Assembly (NCBI RefSeq): GCF_030068605.1
Contig: NZ_JASJOU010000003.1
Coordinates: 62,001 to 126,000 of the forward strand
DNA: 64,000 nucleotides
Reading direction: 5' to 3'
From: Xanthocytophaga agilis
GTDB taxonomy: Bacteria; Bacteroidota; Bacteroidia; Cytophagales; 172606-1
Shown: positions 27,360 to 36,000 of the stretch, one piece after another
Layout: every line of letters starts with the position of its first letter
Position numbering within the stretch: position 1 is the first letter of the stretch
The notes under the pieces: model-generated
What the model was told of the DNA's origin: nothing
Seen by the model: the letters and a program-made list of their open reading frames with translations, nothing else
Database searches by the model: none
Program-made: the position numbers and the translations under genes

Positions 27360-28223
27360 GTGCATCTCTCATTTTCAACTATTTATATATATCGTCTGAT
27401 ACTACTGGCAGGTTTCTTCCTTGTTTTCAAAGTTACCCAGGGCCAGTCTTTGCGTTCGTTAAACCGAGATGCGATTAATACGCAGCATATCACGATTTCT
27501 CATGGGGACAGTGTAGAAAACTTTACAATTGCAGCACCCTCTGCCAGGCAAAAAGCAGATCTGCAACGTACCTATCATTGGTATACCAGTGGTAGTCTTA
27601 AACAGACCCAGGGTGGATATAGTGGCAAGCTTGTTCATGGAAAATACCAGCTTTTTAATCATAAAAAAGACCTGCTGGCACAAGGGCAGCTATCCTATGG
27701 CTTGAAGGTAGATTTCTGGAAATACTGGTATGCAGATGGCACACTGCAAAAAACAGAAAACTGGAAACATGGACTCCAGCATGGAAAATATGTACTATAT
27801 AGTCCGGAGGGAGCGATACAGGAAGAAGGCACATTAAAACATGGTTTTTTACATGGTCGCAGAAGAATCTATCCAACAGCCAACCCTGATTCTGTCGTTG
27901 TTGAAAAATACAAGAAGGGCAAACTAATTGTGCCTAAGAAAAAGAAAGAATCTGCCCGTAAGCTACGCAAAAAGGCAAAGAAGGCAGAACGAAAGGCGAA
28001 AAAAGCAGAGCTGAAAGCGAAGAAAAAGGCGGCAAAAGAGCAATCGGTTTCTGAAAAGAAAAAGTGGACAGAAAAACTCCTTTTCTGGAAGAAGAAAAAG
28101 ACAGATTCTTCTCAGCCTGTTGAAAAAAAGCAAAAGTCTGCTAAAAAACCGAAGACAGAGAAGAAAAATAAAGAACCCAAAGAGAAGAAAAGCCGGAAAA
28201 AACCGGATACTACAACCGGGTAG
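27360..28223 (+). CDS. Exported MORN-like repeat protein with a highly basic tail
   Basis: The frame starts at a GTG (27360). A signal peptide with core YRLILLAGFFLVFKV ends near GQS. Residues 70-180 hold four MORN/YwqK-type repeats (GYSGKLVHGKYQLFN, YWYADGTLQKTENW, HGKYVLYSPEGAIQEEG, LKHGFLHGRRRIY). From about residue 190 to the end the sequence is dominated by Lys with Glu and Ala (KAKKAERKAKKAELKAKK), predicted as a charged helix or disordered tail. Database names of the type YwqK antitoxin are by repeat similarity only. It is the first gene of a run of five plus-strand genes with gaps of 25 bp or less, so a role in the filament-type machinery downstream is inferred. Confidence 0.7.
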   Translation: MHLSFSTIYIYRLILLAGFFLVFKVTQGQSLRSLNRDAINTQHITISHGDSVENFTIAAPSARQKADLQRTYHWYTSGSLKQTQGGYSGKLVHGKYQLFNHKKDLLAQGQLSYGLKVDFWKYWYADGTLQKTENWKHGLQHGKYVLYSPEGAIQEEGTLKHGFLHGRRRIYPTANPDSVVVEKYKKGKLIVPKKKKESARKLRKKAKKAERKAKKAELKAKKKAAKEQSVSEKKKWTEKLLFWKKKKTDSSQPVEKKQKSAKKPKTEKKNKEPKEKKSRKKPDTTTG

Positions 28224-28243
28224 CAACCATAAAGTGTGTAAAC

Positions 28244-29503
28244 ATGCGATTACTACGGGTACAGTTACAAGCAGGAATGTTGCCAACAGTACTTTTTGTC
28301 AGTACCATCATCACGCTTTTGTGTAGTGCACTGGTAGGCATTGTCTATTACCGTAATCTGCTTCTATCCAGAGATCGGATTCAGGAAGAATTGGTACGAA
28401 ATGTACACTCAGGCATTCAGATTCTGCAAGGAAGTAACTCGTTTCCACTGAATACCCCTGTGCAGTTTGACCTTTTTCAGAAAGGAAACGATAGTGTGGA
28501 ACTCACCCGCAAACCGTGGGGAGTATATACCCTTGCGGCTGTCAGAGCCTTTCGGGGACGTCATCATGAACAGCAGGCGGCTCTACTGGCTAGCTTGCCA
28601 GACTCTATCGCAAAAGCAGCTCTCTATCTAACAGACGAAAAACGTCCCCTCACCCTGACAGGAGATACACAGATCAAGGGGATTTGTTATTTGCCGGAGG
28701 CAGGCATCCGAACTTCGTATATAGATGGCAGAGGATTCAGTGGAGAGATTCCGGAACCTGCTCAGCAACGAAAAAGCACTGCCCAACTGCCAGATCTGGC
28801 GAATGAATACCAGGAACGTTTTGCCTTTTATACGGCCATAGCAGCCTCTCCGCAGGTCCGTCCTATTCAGCAGCTTCGTTCTCCATATCAGCATTCATTT
28901 CTGGAAGCTCCTTTGGTATATACCAGTCCGGAAAACATTCAGTTGTCAGGCCGATTAAAAGGAAATATTATTTTACATACCAGTCAGACGCTGGTGCTTT
29001 CCTCCTCTGCCCAGCTTGAAAATGTGTTGATTGTAGCCCGGCGGGTTATTATTCGTTCGGGGTTTAAAGGACAGATACAGGTGCTGGCACAGGATACAGT
29101 AGAGATTGAAAACAATGTACAGCTTACCTACCCGAGTGCAGTTTGTGTAAGCAGCACCAAGGGATGTTACATGCGAATAGACGAGAAATCTGTGATAGAA
29201 GGATTGGTTATAGTCAATAATCCCACTAAAAATCTTTCTACCCTGGAAGCTTTCAAAGATCGGCTAGACATTGAACCGGATTGTTTACTACGAGGCTATG
29301 TGTATTGTGATGGATTAATAGAATTCAAAGGCATACTCCATGGTACATTGGTAAGCAGGCGACTGTTTCTCAGAACGCCTTCTGCCCTTTACGAAAACTA
29401 CCTGATGAATACAGAGATCAATGTAGACAAACGACCTAAGGTGTTTCTAACAAGTCCCTTACTCAGTAAAGCCCCTACTCGTATTCTGATGTGGCTGGAC
29501 TGA
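28244..29503 (+). CDS. GspK/PilX-like membrane-anchored protein with beta-helical domain
   Basis: The N-terminus has a short basic leader, then QAG followed by MLPTVLFVSTIITLL, one membrane helix. The Gly before Met and the missing Glu at position +5 are as in GspK/PilX-type minor pseudopilins. The periplasmic part (about 385 residues) includes a strand-rich region near 225-350 (SGRLKGNIILHTSQT, NVLIVARRVIIRSG, DTVEIENNVQLTY) that resembles bactofilin or right-handed beta-helix repeats. It starts 20 bp after the MORN-like gene. The pseudopilin identity is inferred from the leader and the neighbours, not from overall similarity. Confidence 0.55.
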   Translation: MRLLRVQLQAGMLPTVLFVSTIITLLCSALVGIVYYRNLLLSRDRIQEELVRNVHSGIQILQGSNSFPLNTPVQFDLFQKGNDSVELTRKPWGVYTLAAVRAFRGRHHEQQAALLASLPDSIAKAALYLTDEKRPLTLTGDTQIKGICYLPEAGIRTSYIDGRGFSGEIPEPAQQRKSTAQLPDLANEYQERFAFYTAIAASPQVRPIQQLRSPYQHSFLEAPLVYTSPENIQLSGRLKGNIILHTSQTLVLSSSAQLENVLIVARRVIIRSGFKGQIQVLAQDTVEIENNVQLTYPSAVCVSSTKGCYMRIDEKSVIEGLVIVNNPTKNLSTLEAFKDRLDIEPDCLLRGYVYCDGLIEFKGILHGTLVSRRLFLRTPSALYENYLMNTEINVDKRPKVFLTSPLLSKAPTRILMWLD

Positions 29504-29526
29504 GTAACGAACCAGCTTTTAAACGT

Positions 29527-29997
29527 ATGACACACACAACGAAACTTAACTGGCTATCTAAAACCTGTTTACAGTTGACCAAACGTCTCAAAGCTTCTTC
29601 GATGGTAGAGCTTACCGTAGCGATGGTAGTACTAACTCTGGTAACCGGAGCCGCTTTGTTGTTATATATGCAGGTGACCCGTTCGGGTATCACGATTCAG
29701 GGGCAGCGATGGCAGCTATGGCTGATCCATTATGCCCAGCAAACCAAACAACAGTCGGATTACCGGAATACGCAGTTGGCATTTCCGGAAGGAACGGTAA
29801 CACGAGAGATAACCATGTACCAGAACACGCCGAATCTGCTCCTGTTAACGCTAACCTTTACCCCAATACCGGAAGCAGATGAGTCTCTAGCCAGTTCCTC
29901 AACCTATACAGGAACAGGCTTGCTTACTATCCCTAAGCAGAAAGCCTATATACATCAGGAAATCATTTATCTGGATCATGCCATTGCTACCAAATAA
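29527..29997 (+). CDS. Pseudopilin-like protein 1
   Basis: I choose the ATG at 29527 (MTHTTKL), 23 bp after the previous stop; an ATG at 29491 would overlap that gene. The leader ends in KRLKA, followed by SSMVELTVAMVVLTLVTG. With cleavage after Ala, Glu is at position +5, and the hydrophobic N-helix follows as in class III (type IV prepilin) signals. About 115 residues of globular domain with beta strands follow (LLLLTLTFTPI). It is a likely minor pilin or pseudopilin assembled into a filament and would need a prepilin peptidase encoded elsewhere. It lies between a GspK-like gene and a second pseudopilin gene. Confidence 0.65.
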   Translation: MTHTTKLNWLSKTCLQLTKRLKASSMVELTVAMVVLTLVTGAALLLYMQVTRSGITIQGQRWQLWLIHYAQQTKQQSDYRNTQLAFPEGTVTREITMYQNTPNLLLLTLTFTPIPEADESLASSSTYTGTGLLTIPKQKAYIHQEIIYLDHAIATK

Positions 29998-30016
29998 GTC
30001 AACGAACAGAAGAGTC

Positions 30017-30535
30017 ATGGAAACTACTCTCCCAGCCTTTACCATTAGTGAGATGGTGACGGTGATGGCTGTGAGCGCCTTGCTTCTGGTCATTGTGTAT
30101 GCAGCGATGGCAGCCATTGAACACCGCTACCATCTGTTTTTTGCTCAGGCCAAACGACAAACTCAGATCAGTTTGCTGGAGAATACGTTGCATAAAGATA
30201 TCGAACAGGCAGAAGGCTTGTACTGGAATGCAAACCGACTAACCGTAACCTACAAACAAGATGCATACACGACTCAACCCAGAACAGCCACCGAATATGC
30301 GTTTCGGGATACGGTAATTATTCGTACGCAGCAAACGGTAATAGATACGTTTTATATGCGTCCTGATTCGCTGATCTGTCACTGGCAGGGAAAGAATCTG
30401 GTACGAGCTACTGACCCTGCAGATGAATTATTCTTTAAAGGACTGGTGAATGGAGAAACCTATTTGTTTCACTTTCAGAAGTCCTATGATTACCAGACTC
30501 TCTGGAAACTCGAACAACAGACACAATCCTATTAA
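30017..30535 (+). CDS. Pseudopilin-like protein 2
   Basis: Starting at the ATG at 30017 gives METTLPA followed by FTISEMVTVMAVSALLLV, a textbook class III prepilin signal: a short leader, Ala at -1, Phe at +1 and Glu at +5. The start in the longer ORF (29978) overlaps the previous gene and would disrupt this leader. The body (about 160 residues) has an amphipathic N-helix (HRYHLFFAQAKRQTQISLLENTL) and a strand-rich C-terminus like GspJ/PilW-type minor pseudopilins. The GspF-like gene follows 12 bp after its stop. Confidence 0.75.
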   Translation: METTLPAFTISEMVTVMAVSALLLVIVYAAMAAIEHRYHLFFAQAKRQTQISLLENTLHKDIEQAEGLYWNANRLTVTYKQDAYTTQPRTATEYAFRDTVIIRTQQTVIDTFYMRPDSLICHWQGKNLVRATDPADELFFKGLVNGETYLFHFQKSYDYQTLWKLEQQTQSY

Positions 30536-30547
30536 GTATATACCTTC

Positions 30548-31693
30548 ATGGCAGGATTAGATATAAGCAAACTGGCATTGCCTCAAAACCAGACTGGAGC
30601 GAAAAATTCAGAAGAGAAGGACCCATTGGCCTTTCTCAAAAAAGATATTACCCTTTTTAGCCCGATCAACGATAAGTTTAAGGAATCGTTTTACCTGGAA
30701 CTATCGGTGTTGCTATCGGCTGGGGTGGATATCAAGGGATCGCTGGAGCTGTTGGAAGATCAGCAAAGCAAAGCTAAGCTAAAAGACCTGATACGCACCA
30801 TCCGGGAAAGCATCATCAGTGGGGCCAGTGTCTCGGAAGCGGTGCGGCAGACAGAACATTTCTCAGCGTATGAGTTTTATAGTTTGCAGATTGGGGAAGA
30901 AACAGGCAAGCTGACACAGGTACTTACCGAACTGGCGGCCTATTATACCAAAAAGCTGAAGCAACGCCGGCAAATGATGCAGGCGCTCTCCTATCCTATC
31001 ATTGTATTGTCTACTTCTGTAGGAGCGGTAGGGTTTATGCTTCGCTTTATCGTACCTATGTTCTCGGATGTGTTCAAACGGTTTGGCGGCGAACTCCCTT
31101 ACCTGACAGCCCAGATCATCAAACTGTCCAAAGCGCTGGAATCCTATGGATGGACATTGCTGGTGCTCATTGCCCTGATTGTGGCCTTTGTGCGTATGAA
31201 CAAGCAGAAGGAATGGTTTCAGCGCCACAGCACCCGACTCATTCTGAAACTACCGATTGTAGGTGAAATTGTACGGAGAGTATACCTGGCCCGTTTGTGT
31301 TCCTCCTTTGCCTTGCTGATTGGAGCACGGGTGCCCTTGCTGCAGGCGATAGGGTTGGTACGTAAGATGATCAACTTTTATCCAATAGCGACTTCCCTGG
31401 AACAGGTAGAAAAAGACATCCTGCAAGGGGAGCTGTTTCACAAAAGCTTGTCCCGCTTTTCGATTTACGATGCCAAAATGATAGCCCTGCTTAAGGTAGG
31501 CGAAGAGGTAAACCAGCTCGATTTCTTCTTTGACAAGCTGGCTGTTCAGAATAACGAAGAGGTAGAGCACCGTAGCTCCTTGCTGAGCAGTGCCCTCGAA
31601 CCGATGATTATTATCTTTCTGGGTTTAATTGTGGGAGTGATTCTGGTAGCGATGTATTTGCCTTTGTTCCAGTTGAGTACGAATATTGGATAG
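30548..31693 (+). CDS. GspF/PilC-type inner-membrane assembly protein
   Basis: The 381-residue protein has two T2SSF domains. The first is cytosolic (about 45-165; SFYLELSVLLSAGVDIKGSLELL, then ESIISGASVSEAV). The second (about 245-365) opens LARLCSSFALLIGARVPLLQAI and includes LLKVGEEVNQLDFFF. Three membrane segments are visible near 150-170, 200-218 and 350-372. GspF/PilC proteins link the assembly ATPase to the growing pilus or pseudopilus. Here it closes the five-gene cluster, but no ATPase (GspE/PilB), secretin or prepilin peptidase follows; the next gene is on the other strand. Confidence 0.92.
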   Translation: MAGLDISKLALPQNQTGAKNSEEKDPLAFLKKDITLFSPINDKFKESFYLELSVLLSAGVDIKGSLELLEDQQSKAKLKDLIRTIRESIISGASVSEAVRQTEHFSAYEFYSLQIGEETGKLTQVLTELAAYYTKKLKQRRQMMQALSYPIIVLSTSVGAVGFMLRFIVPMFSDVFKRFGGELPYLTAQIIKLSKALESYGWTLLVLIALIVAFVRMNKQKEWFQRHSTRLILKLPIVGEIVRRVYLARLCSSFALLIGARVPLLQAIGLVRKMINFYPIATSLEQVEKDILQGELFHKSLSRFSIYDAKMIALLKVGEEVNQLDFFFDKLAVQNNEEVEHRSSLLSSALEPMIIIFLGLIVGVILVAMYLPLFQLSTNIG

Positions 31694-31839
31694 ATAGCTT
31701 AGTATCAAGCTCAAATCTATATTATTATACTTTCTTCAAAATTTTGCAAAGAGTCTAAATTTGAATTTGCATGCTACCTTATAATAATCTAATTTCAAAA
31801 AACAGCTTTATATTCTTAAAAACCACTTTGCTTTTAACT

Positions 31840-31884
31840 AGCATATTACATAAATAAACTCAAAATTTATTTATGTAATATGCT
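31840..31884. terminator. Bidirectional terminator hairpin
   Basis: A perfect 19-bp AT-rich stem (31840-31858 and 31866-31884) with a 7-nt loop lies between the convergent GspF-like gene and the candidate immunity gene. Confidence 0.65.
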
Positions 31885-31905
31885 TTGCATAAGCTTTGAT
31901 AGCTC

Positions 31906-32571
31906 TTAGACCTTCAATCCATCTAAAAAGATTTTCACAGCTTTTATCATATCAATTTCCTGTTTCTTATCTGGATGTATATTCTTTAACCACAACTGAT
32001 ATAATCTTTCGTATTGAGGGTTGTGATTGAGTTTAGCGACAATAAGTCCTTGTATTGAATCATTCCATGTAGCACTACGAAAAAAGTCATAAGTACCATC
32101 TAAAATTGGCTGGTTAAACCATTTATCTAGATCAGGAATGGTTTGATATTGATCAAAAAAAGGAAATATTACTTCAATGAATAATTGCTCAATCTCTGAA
32201 ACTGTTTTAGACAAGGGAAATCTTACATCTGCAGAAATACAATAGGGTTTTAGCCTATATAGTATATGAGTCGGAGGTATTATTTTACTTATAGACGCCG
32301 CAACTGTAAAATAATTGTTGCCAAGATCGACTCCTTCTTTAAACTTTTTTCGTATCTGTCCTACTTCTTCATTGATAATGATAGCATTAATGTCTATATA
32401 AAGATCCACAGACTCTCTCATCTCAAATCTGATACGGTTCGTATTATTTTCTTTTATATGTGAATAGAATTTAACCTTATGAGAGGATAAACTTTTTTCA
32501 AAGTTAAATCCATAACCTGCCAAAAATGGGGTTATTATTTCTAAAAACTGTGTTTTGAGTTGTTGATACAT
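31906..32571 (-). CDS. Small AT-rich gene downstream of RHS toxin 1; candidate immunity protein (I1)
   Basis: The 221-residue soluble protein has no signal peptide. Its start (QFLEIITPFLAGYGFNFEKS) and strand pattern recall DUF4304-type cytosolic proteins that are frequent among immunity genes. This likeness is weak and not verified. It is more AT-rich than the core genes and lies directly downstream of the RHS gene with the C-terminal nuclease-like domain. A 469-bp gap and a strong terminator separate them, so it is likely to have its own promoter. The corresponding place in the second cassette is held by a different small gene only 38 bp after the RHS gene. It could simply be an unrelated gene. 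Confidence 0.45.
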   Translation of the reverse strand: MYQQLKTQFLEIITPFLAGYGFNFEKSLSSHKVKFYSHIKENNTNRIRFEMRESVDLYIDINAIIINEEVGQIRKKFKEGVDLGNNYFTVAASISKIIPPTHILYRLKPYCISADVRFPLSKTVSEIEQLFIEVIFPFFDQYQTIPDLDKWFNQPILDGTYDFFRSATWNDSIQGLIVAKLNHNPQYERLYQLWLKNIHPDKKQEIDMIKAVKIFLDGLKV

Positions 32572-33040
32572 ATTCGAGTGAGTAATTCAAAATAAAATAC
32601 CTATTGATTAAAAGTTTGATAAATAGCATAATTTAAATCTATCAAATCTTGATTTTACAAACTTATAAAATTTTATCAACAGTAATCTTTCTAAGTGCTG
32701 AAGTTTAATAGAACGCTAATAGGTAGTAAAGGACAAGTTCTTTTGAGAATAAACACTTAAACTAAATGATTTTCCCATTCTTAAATTTAGTTGCACAATT
32801 AATAGAATGTTTCTCTTTTTGGAAAATAGTTGTATGACAGCTAGTTTGCTCTAATTTAAACTAGTAAACTCACATATAATTCCTTCTCTCTGATAAAATA
32901 GTATCTAAAAAATTAAAAACTCCGTTTTCCCTAGGTTCCAATATAATTAAAACTTCCATACTTATCAGTGTCAGGTATTATTATCTAAATACCTGACACT
33001 GATAAGTATGGAAGTTTTATTACAATTTGTATATACATTC
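32572..33040. other. Spacer between RHS gene B1 and I1
   Basis: This AT-rich 469-bp spacer has one strong terminator at its right end (32948-33019) and no convincing gene. It should include the promoter of the candidate immunity gene, but I cannot pick an element with confidence. Confidence 0.5.
32948..33019 (-). terminator. Very long terminator hairpin of RHS gene B1
   Basis: A perfect 32-bp inverted repeat (32948-32979 and 32988-33019) with an 8-nt loop starts 21 bp after the B1 stop. It is the longest perfect stem I found in the window. Confidence 0.85.
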
Positions 33041-36000
33041 TTAATTAGCTTTAAATAAATCCATAAAGCTTTCAACTTGCTGTTGACCTTTTACACTTTT
33101 GGCCAGCACAAAATCCGTTTTACCTGGATTTGGTAATTTAGTAGTATAAGGAAGATTGAAGGATGCTGGTAAATTTGGAGATCGGATTTCAATAGACCGT
33201 ACTCCTCCTGTTTGCAATAGATTTAGAACTTTTGCTTGATTATCTGTTAGGCTATTTGCAGCACTAAAGACTTCTGCTGAAGCATGATATTTTGAATCAA
33301 ATATCGCAAAAGATCCATCTGGAAGTCTGACAAAAAAATCAGCAATCATCTTTGTACCTAATCCCGACTTATTATCTATTACCCAAAGGTGAACTTGAGC
33401 TGCTATATTGTCTTCACCAAATGTCTCTTTTAATAATTCACCTACCACATTCTCATCAAAACTTTTAGATAAAATATTTCTTTCTATAAATTGTTGTTTT
33501 TTGGCACTTTCTGTAAGCAAGTCCAACGCTTTCTGCTTAGTAGTTGCATTTTCTATTTGACTTATTGCCTCGCTTGCTTTAGCAAGCTGTTCTGAAGTTA
33601 CAGCAGCCTCCACTTTATGTTGTACCCATGCTTTTGATATGCTTGGATTTTTATTTATTTCAGCTAATAAGTCGGCATCCCCATCAAGTGTCCGAAGAAT
33701 CGACTTTCTGGTATCATCAGTTAATTTACTTAGATCATTCAATACTCCTTTATTAGTAATAAATTCTGTGCTTTTTTTGAGATTAGAAAAACCTCCACCA
33801 TCTAAGCTTTTCCAGACATCTAATAGACTAAGATCTTCATTTAAAGCTTTAAAAAAGGATTCTGATGCATTTTGAAAGTCCTGTAGAAACTTTTCATCAA
33901 CACCACTCTTGAATAATTCATCTAAGAGTGTTGTATATCCTTTGATACGTTCTGCAAAAATACTCTGTTTAAAGCTAATCCCCTTTACATATACAGGATA
34001 TCCATTTCGTGCAGTATATCCGACTGATCTGGTTATTGCCTGTATTTTTTCGGTGGCAAAGTTGGAAACAGTTTTATTTACGGCAGAAAGGCCTGATGCA
34101 GCCTTTTGACCCACTTTTGTTGACAATGCAGCTTTTTTTGCTAAACCAGTTGCTTTACTTCCAAAGACAGCATCCCCGATTGTAGACGCACCATATACAA
34201 CATCACGTACTTTTTCCGGTGTTGTTTTTTTAGGGAAACTTTTTGAATAATGTTCAACAGCATCCGCAATCTTATAATCTATCTTTTTATGTAGCTCACT
34301 ATCCGTCATGGTAATATAGCGAACGCCTGTAGCCAGAGCATTACCTAGATTTTTCCATCCTTGAGCAGTTCCTAAAGACTTAAGTCCTTCTATATTATCT
34401 CCAAGATAATCTAAAACAGTATTACCCGCTACATTAACATAAGCTCCTGCAAATTGTAGATAGTTATCAGCTAGAGGTATAATATCAAGGCTATGATCTC
34501 CATATCTCATAAATTGAAGATCACCCGCAGTCATATTTCCATCCCAGTGGGATAGATCATTTACATAGTCATGGACTTGCTCATAACTGTAATTCTTTCC
34601 TTGGTTTTTGAAGTATAGGTACAAAGAATATGGAGTATCCCCTTTATCTGCTTTTAATACACCATTTTCTAAATGCCAATCATCCTCTCCACCAGTGGGA
34701 TCCACTCTATTTGGCCAGTTATTCCCCATACTCACATACGGAGACCAGTATTGCTGTTGGGGGTCAATAGACAACCATCTTCCGATACGACTATCATACA
34801 TACGCAATTCGAATGTATTCCAACCCAATTGTGTATCCTTCCCACTATACGCTCCTTGGTATCCATAACTTTGGTTTTCCTCTCCCCCAGCCTCAGCGGG
34901 TAATCCTAAAGCAGTAAAATCACTATAAGACAATACATCTGCTAAACCACTTTCTTTGGTTCTGCTAATAGACCCTAGAACAGTTCCAGTATGATTGCTT
35001 AATTCATAAGTAAACTTTTCACTCTCTTCCGAATAAGTGCCTATCGGCTTTAATCCATAAATTGGAAAATCTTTTACAACAGCAACCCCATTCTCTATTA
35101 AATATGTTGCCAACAGTCCACTGCTTCCATAGACAGAATATAAAATGTTTCCATTTTCAAAATCAACTTTCTTATAGCGTTCACCACCAGCCGTGTAGCT
35201 AAAAGTTGCTTTCAGCTGAGACTTTACTTCATCACTGTAAACAGCATTTATTAGTCCATTCGCATTATATTCTACATAGTTTCCTTGTCCAGCACCAACT
35301 TCTGAGATCATTTGTCCCATCTCATCATATTGGTAACTCCTATAATTTCCAACACTCTGTAAGCGATTTGAGTTTGGTAAATAATTATAAGTAAAATCGT
35401 CAACTATCGCTCCGTCTACGCCTCTTCGCTTCAAAAACTTTATATTTCCATGCAAATCATATTTAATTCCAAACTCCTGGTATTTATCAAGTAATTGCAA
35501 TGAGTTATTTGAGAAATCTGGCAGTGCGAATGTAGCTTCAGTTAATTGATATTGTTTATCATATAAATAAGTAATACTCTGAGGATTATTAATTTGTTCT
35601 CCATCTCTTCCTATTGCAGATAAAGATTTCTGATTAAACCATGTCTGGGTTCGGATGTTGCCATTGTATTGATTCTGAAGAAGGGTATTTCCAGTAGAAA
35701 GAGAATTAAATGATGCAATATTTGTGTTACTTCGTATATAATCACCCGAGAAATAATCTAGTTGTACACCAAAAGCATCAGGAGCAAAAGCAGCATTTGC
35801 TGTATTTGCAATCCCATCTTTTCCAGGGTCGTTAACCTTATTCGGATGGTTTATACTTTTTAACCAACCTTGTATAGTATAGACATAGTCAATCCCTTGC
35901 AACTTGTCAGCTAATTCCACCCGCTTTAATGGACCATGCAGATAATAATAATAAGTAGCCTGAAGATCCCGTTGTTGTCCATCCCGACTCGTATAAACTG

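Noticed and set aside
27360-28223. Antitoxin of a toxin-antitoxin pair, from YwqK/MORN repeat similarity
   Set aside because: The protein has a signal peptide and sits first in a filament-type gene run; no toxin gene is adjacent.
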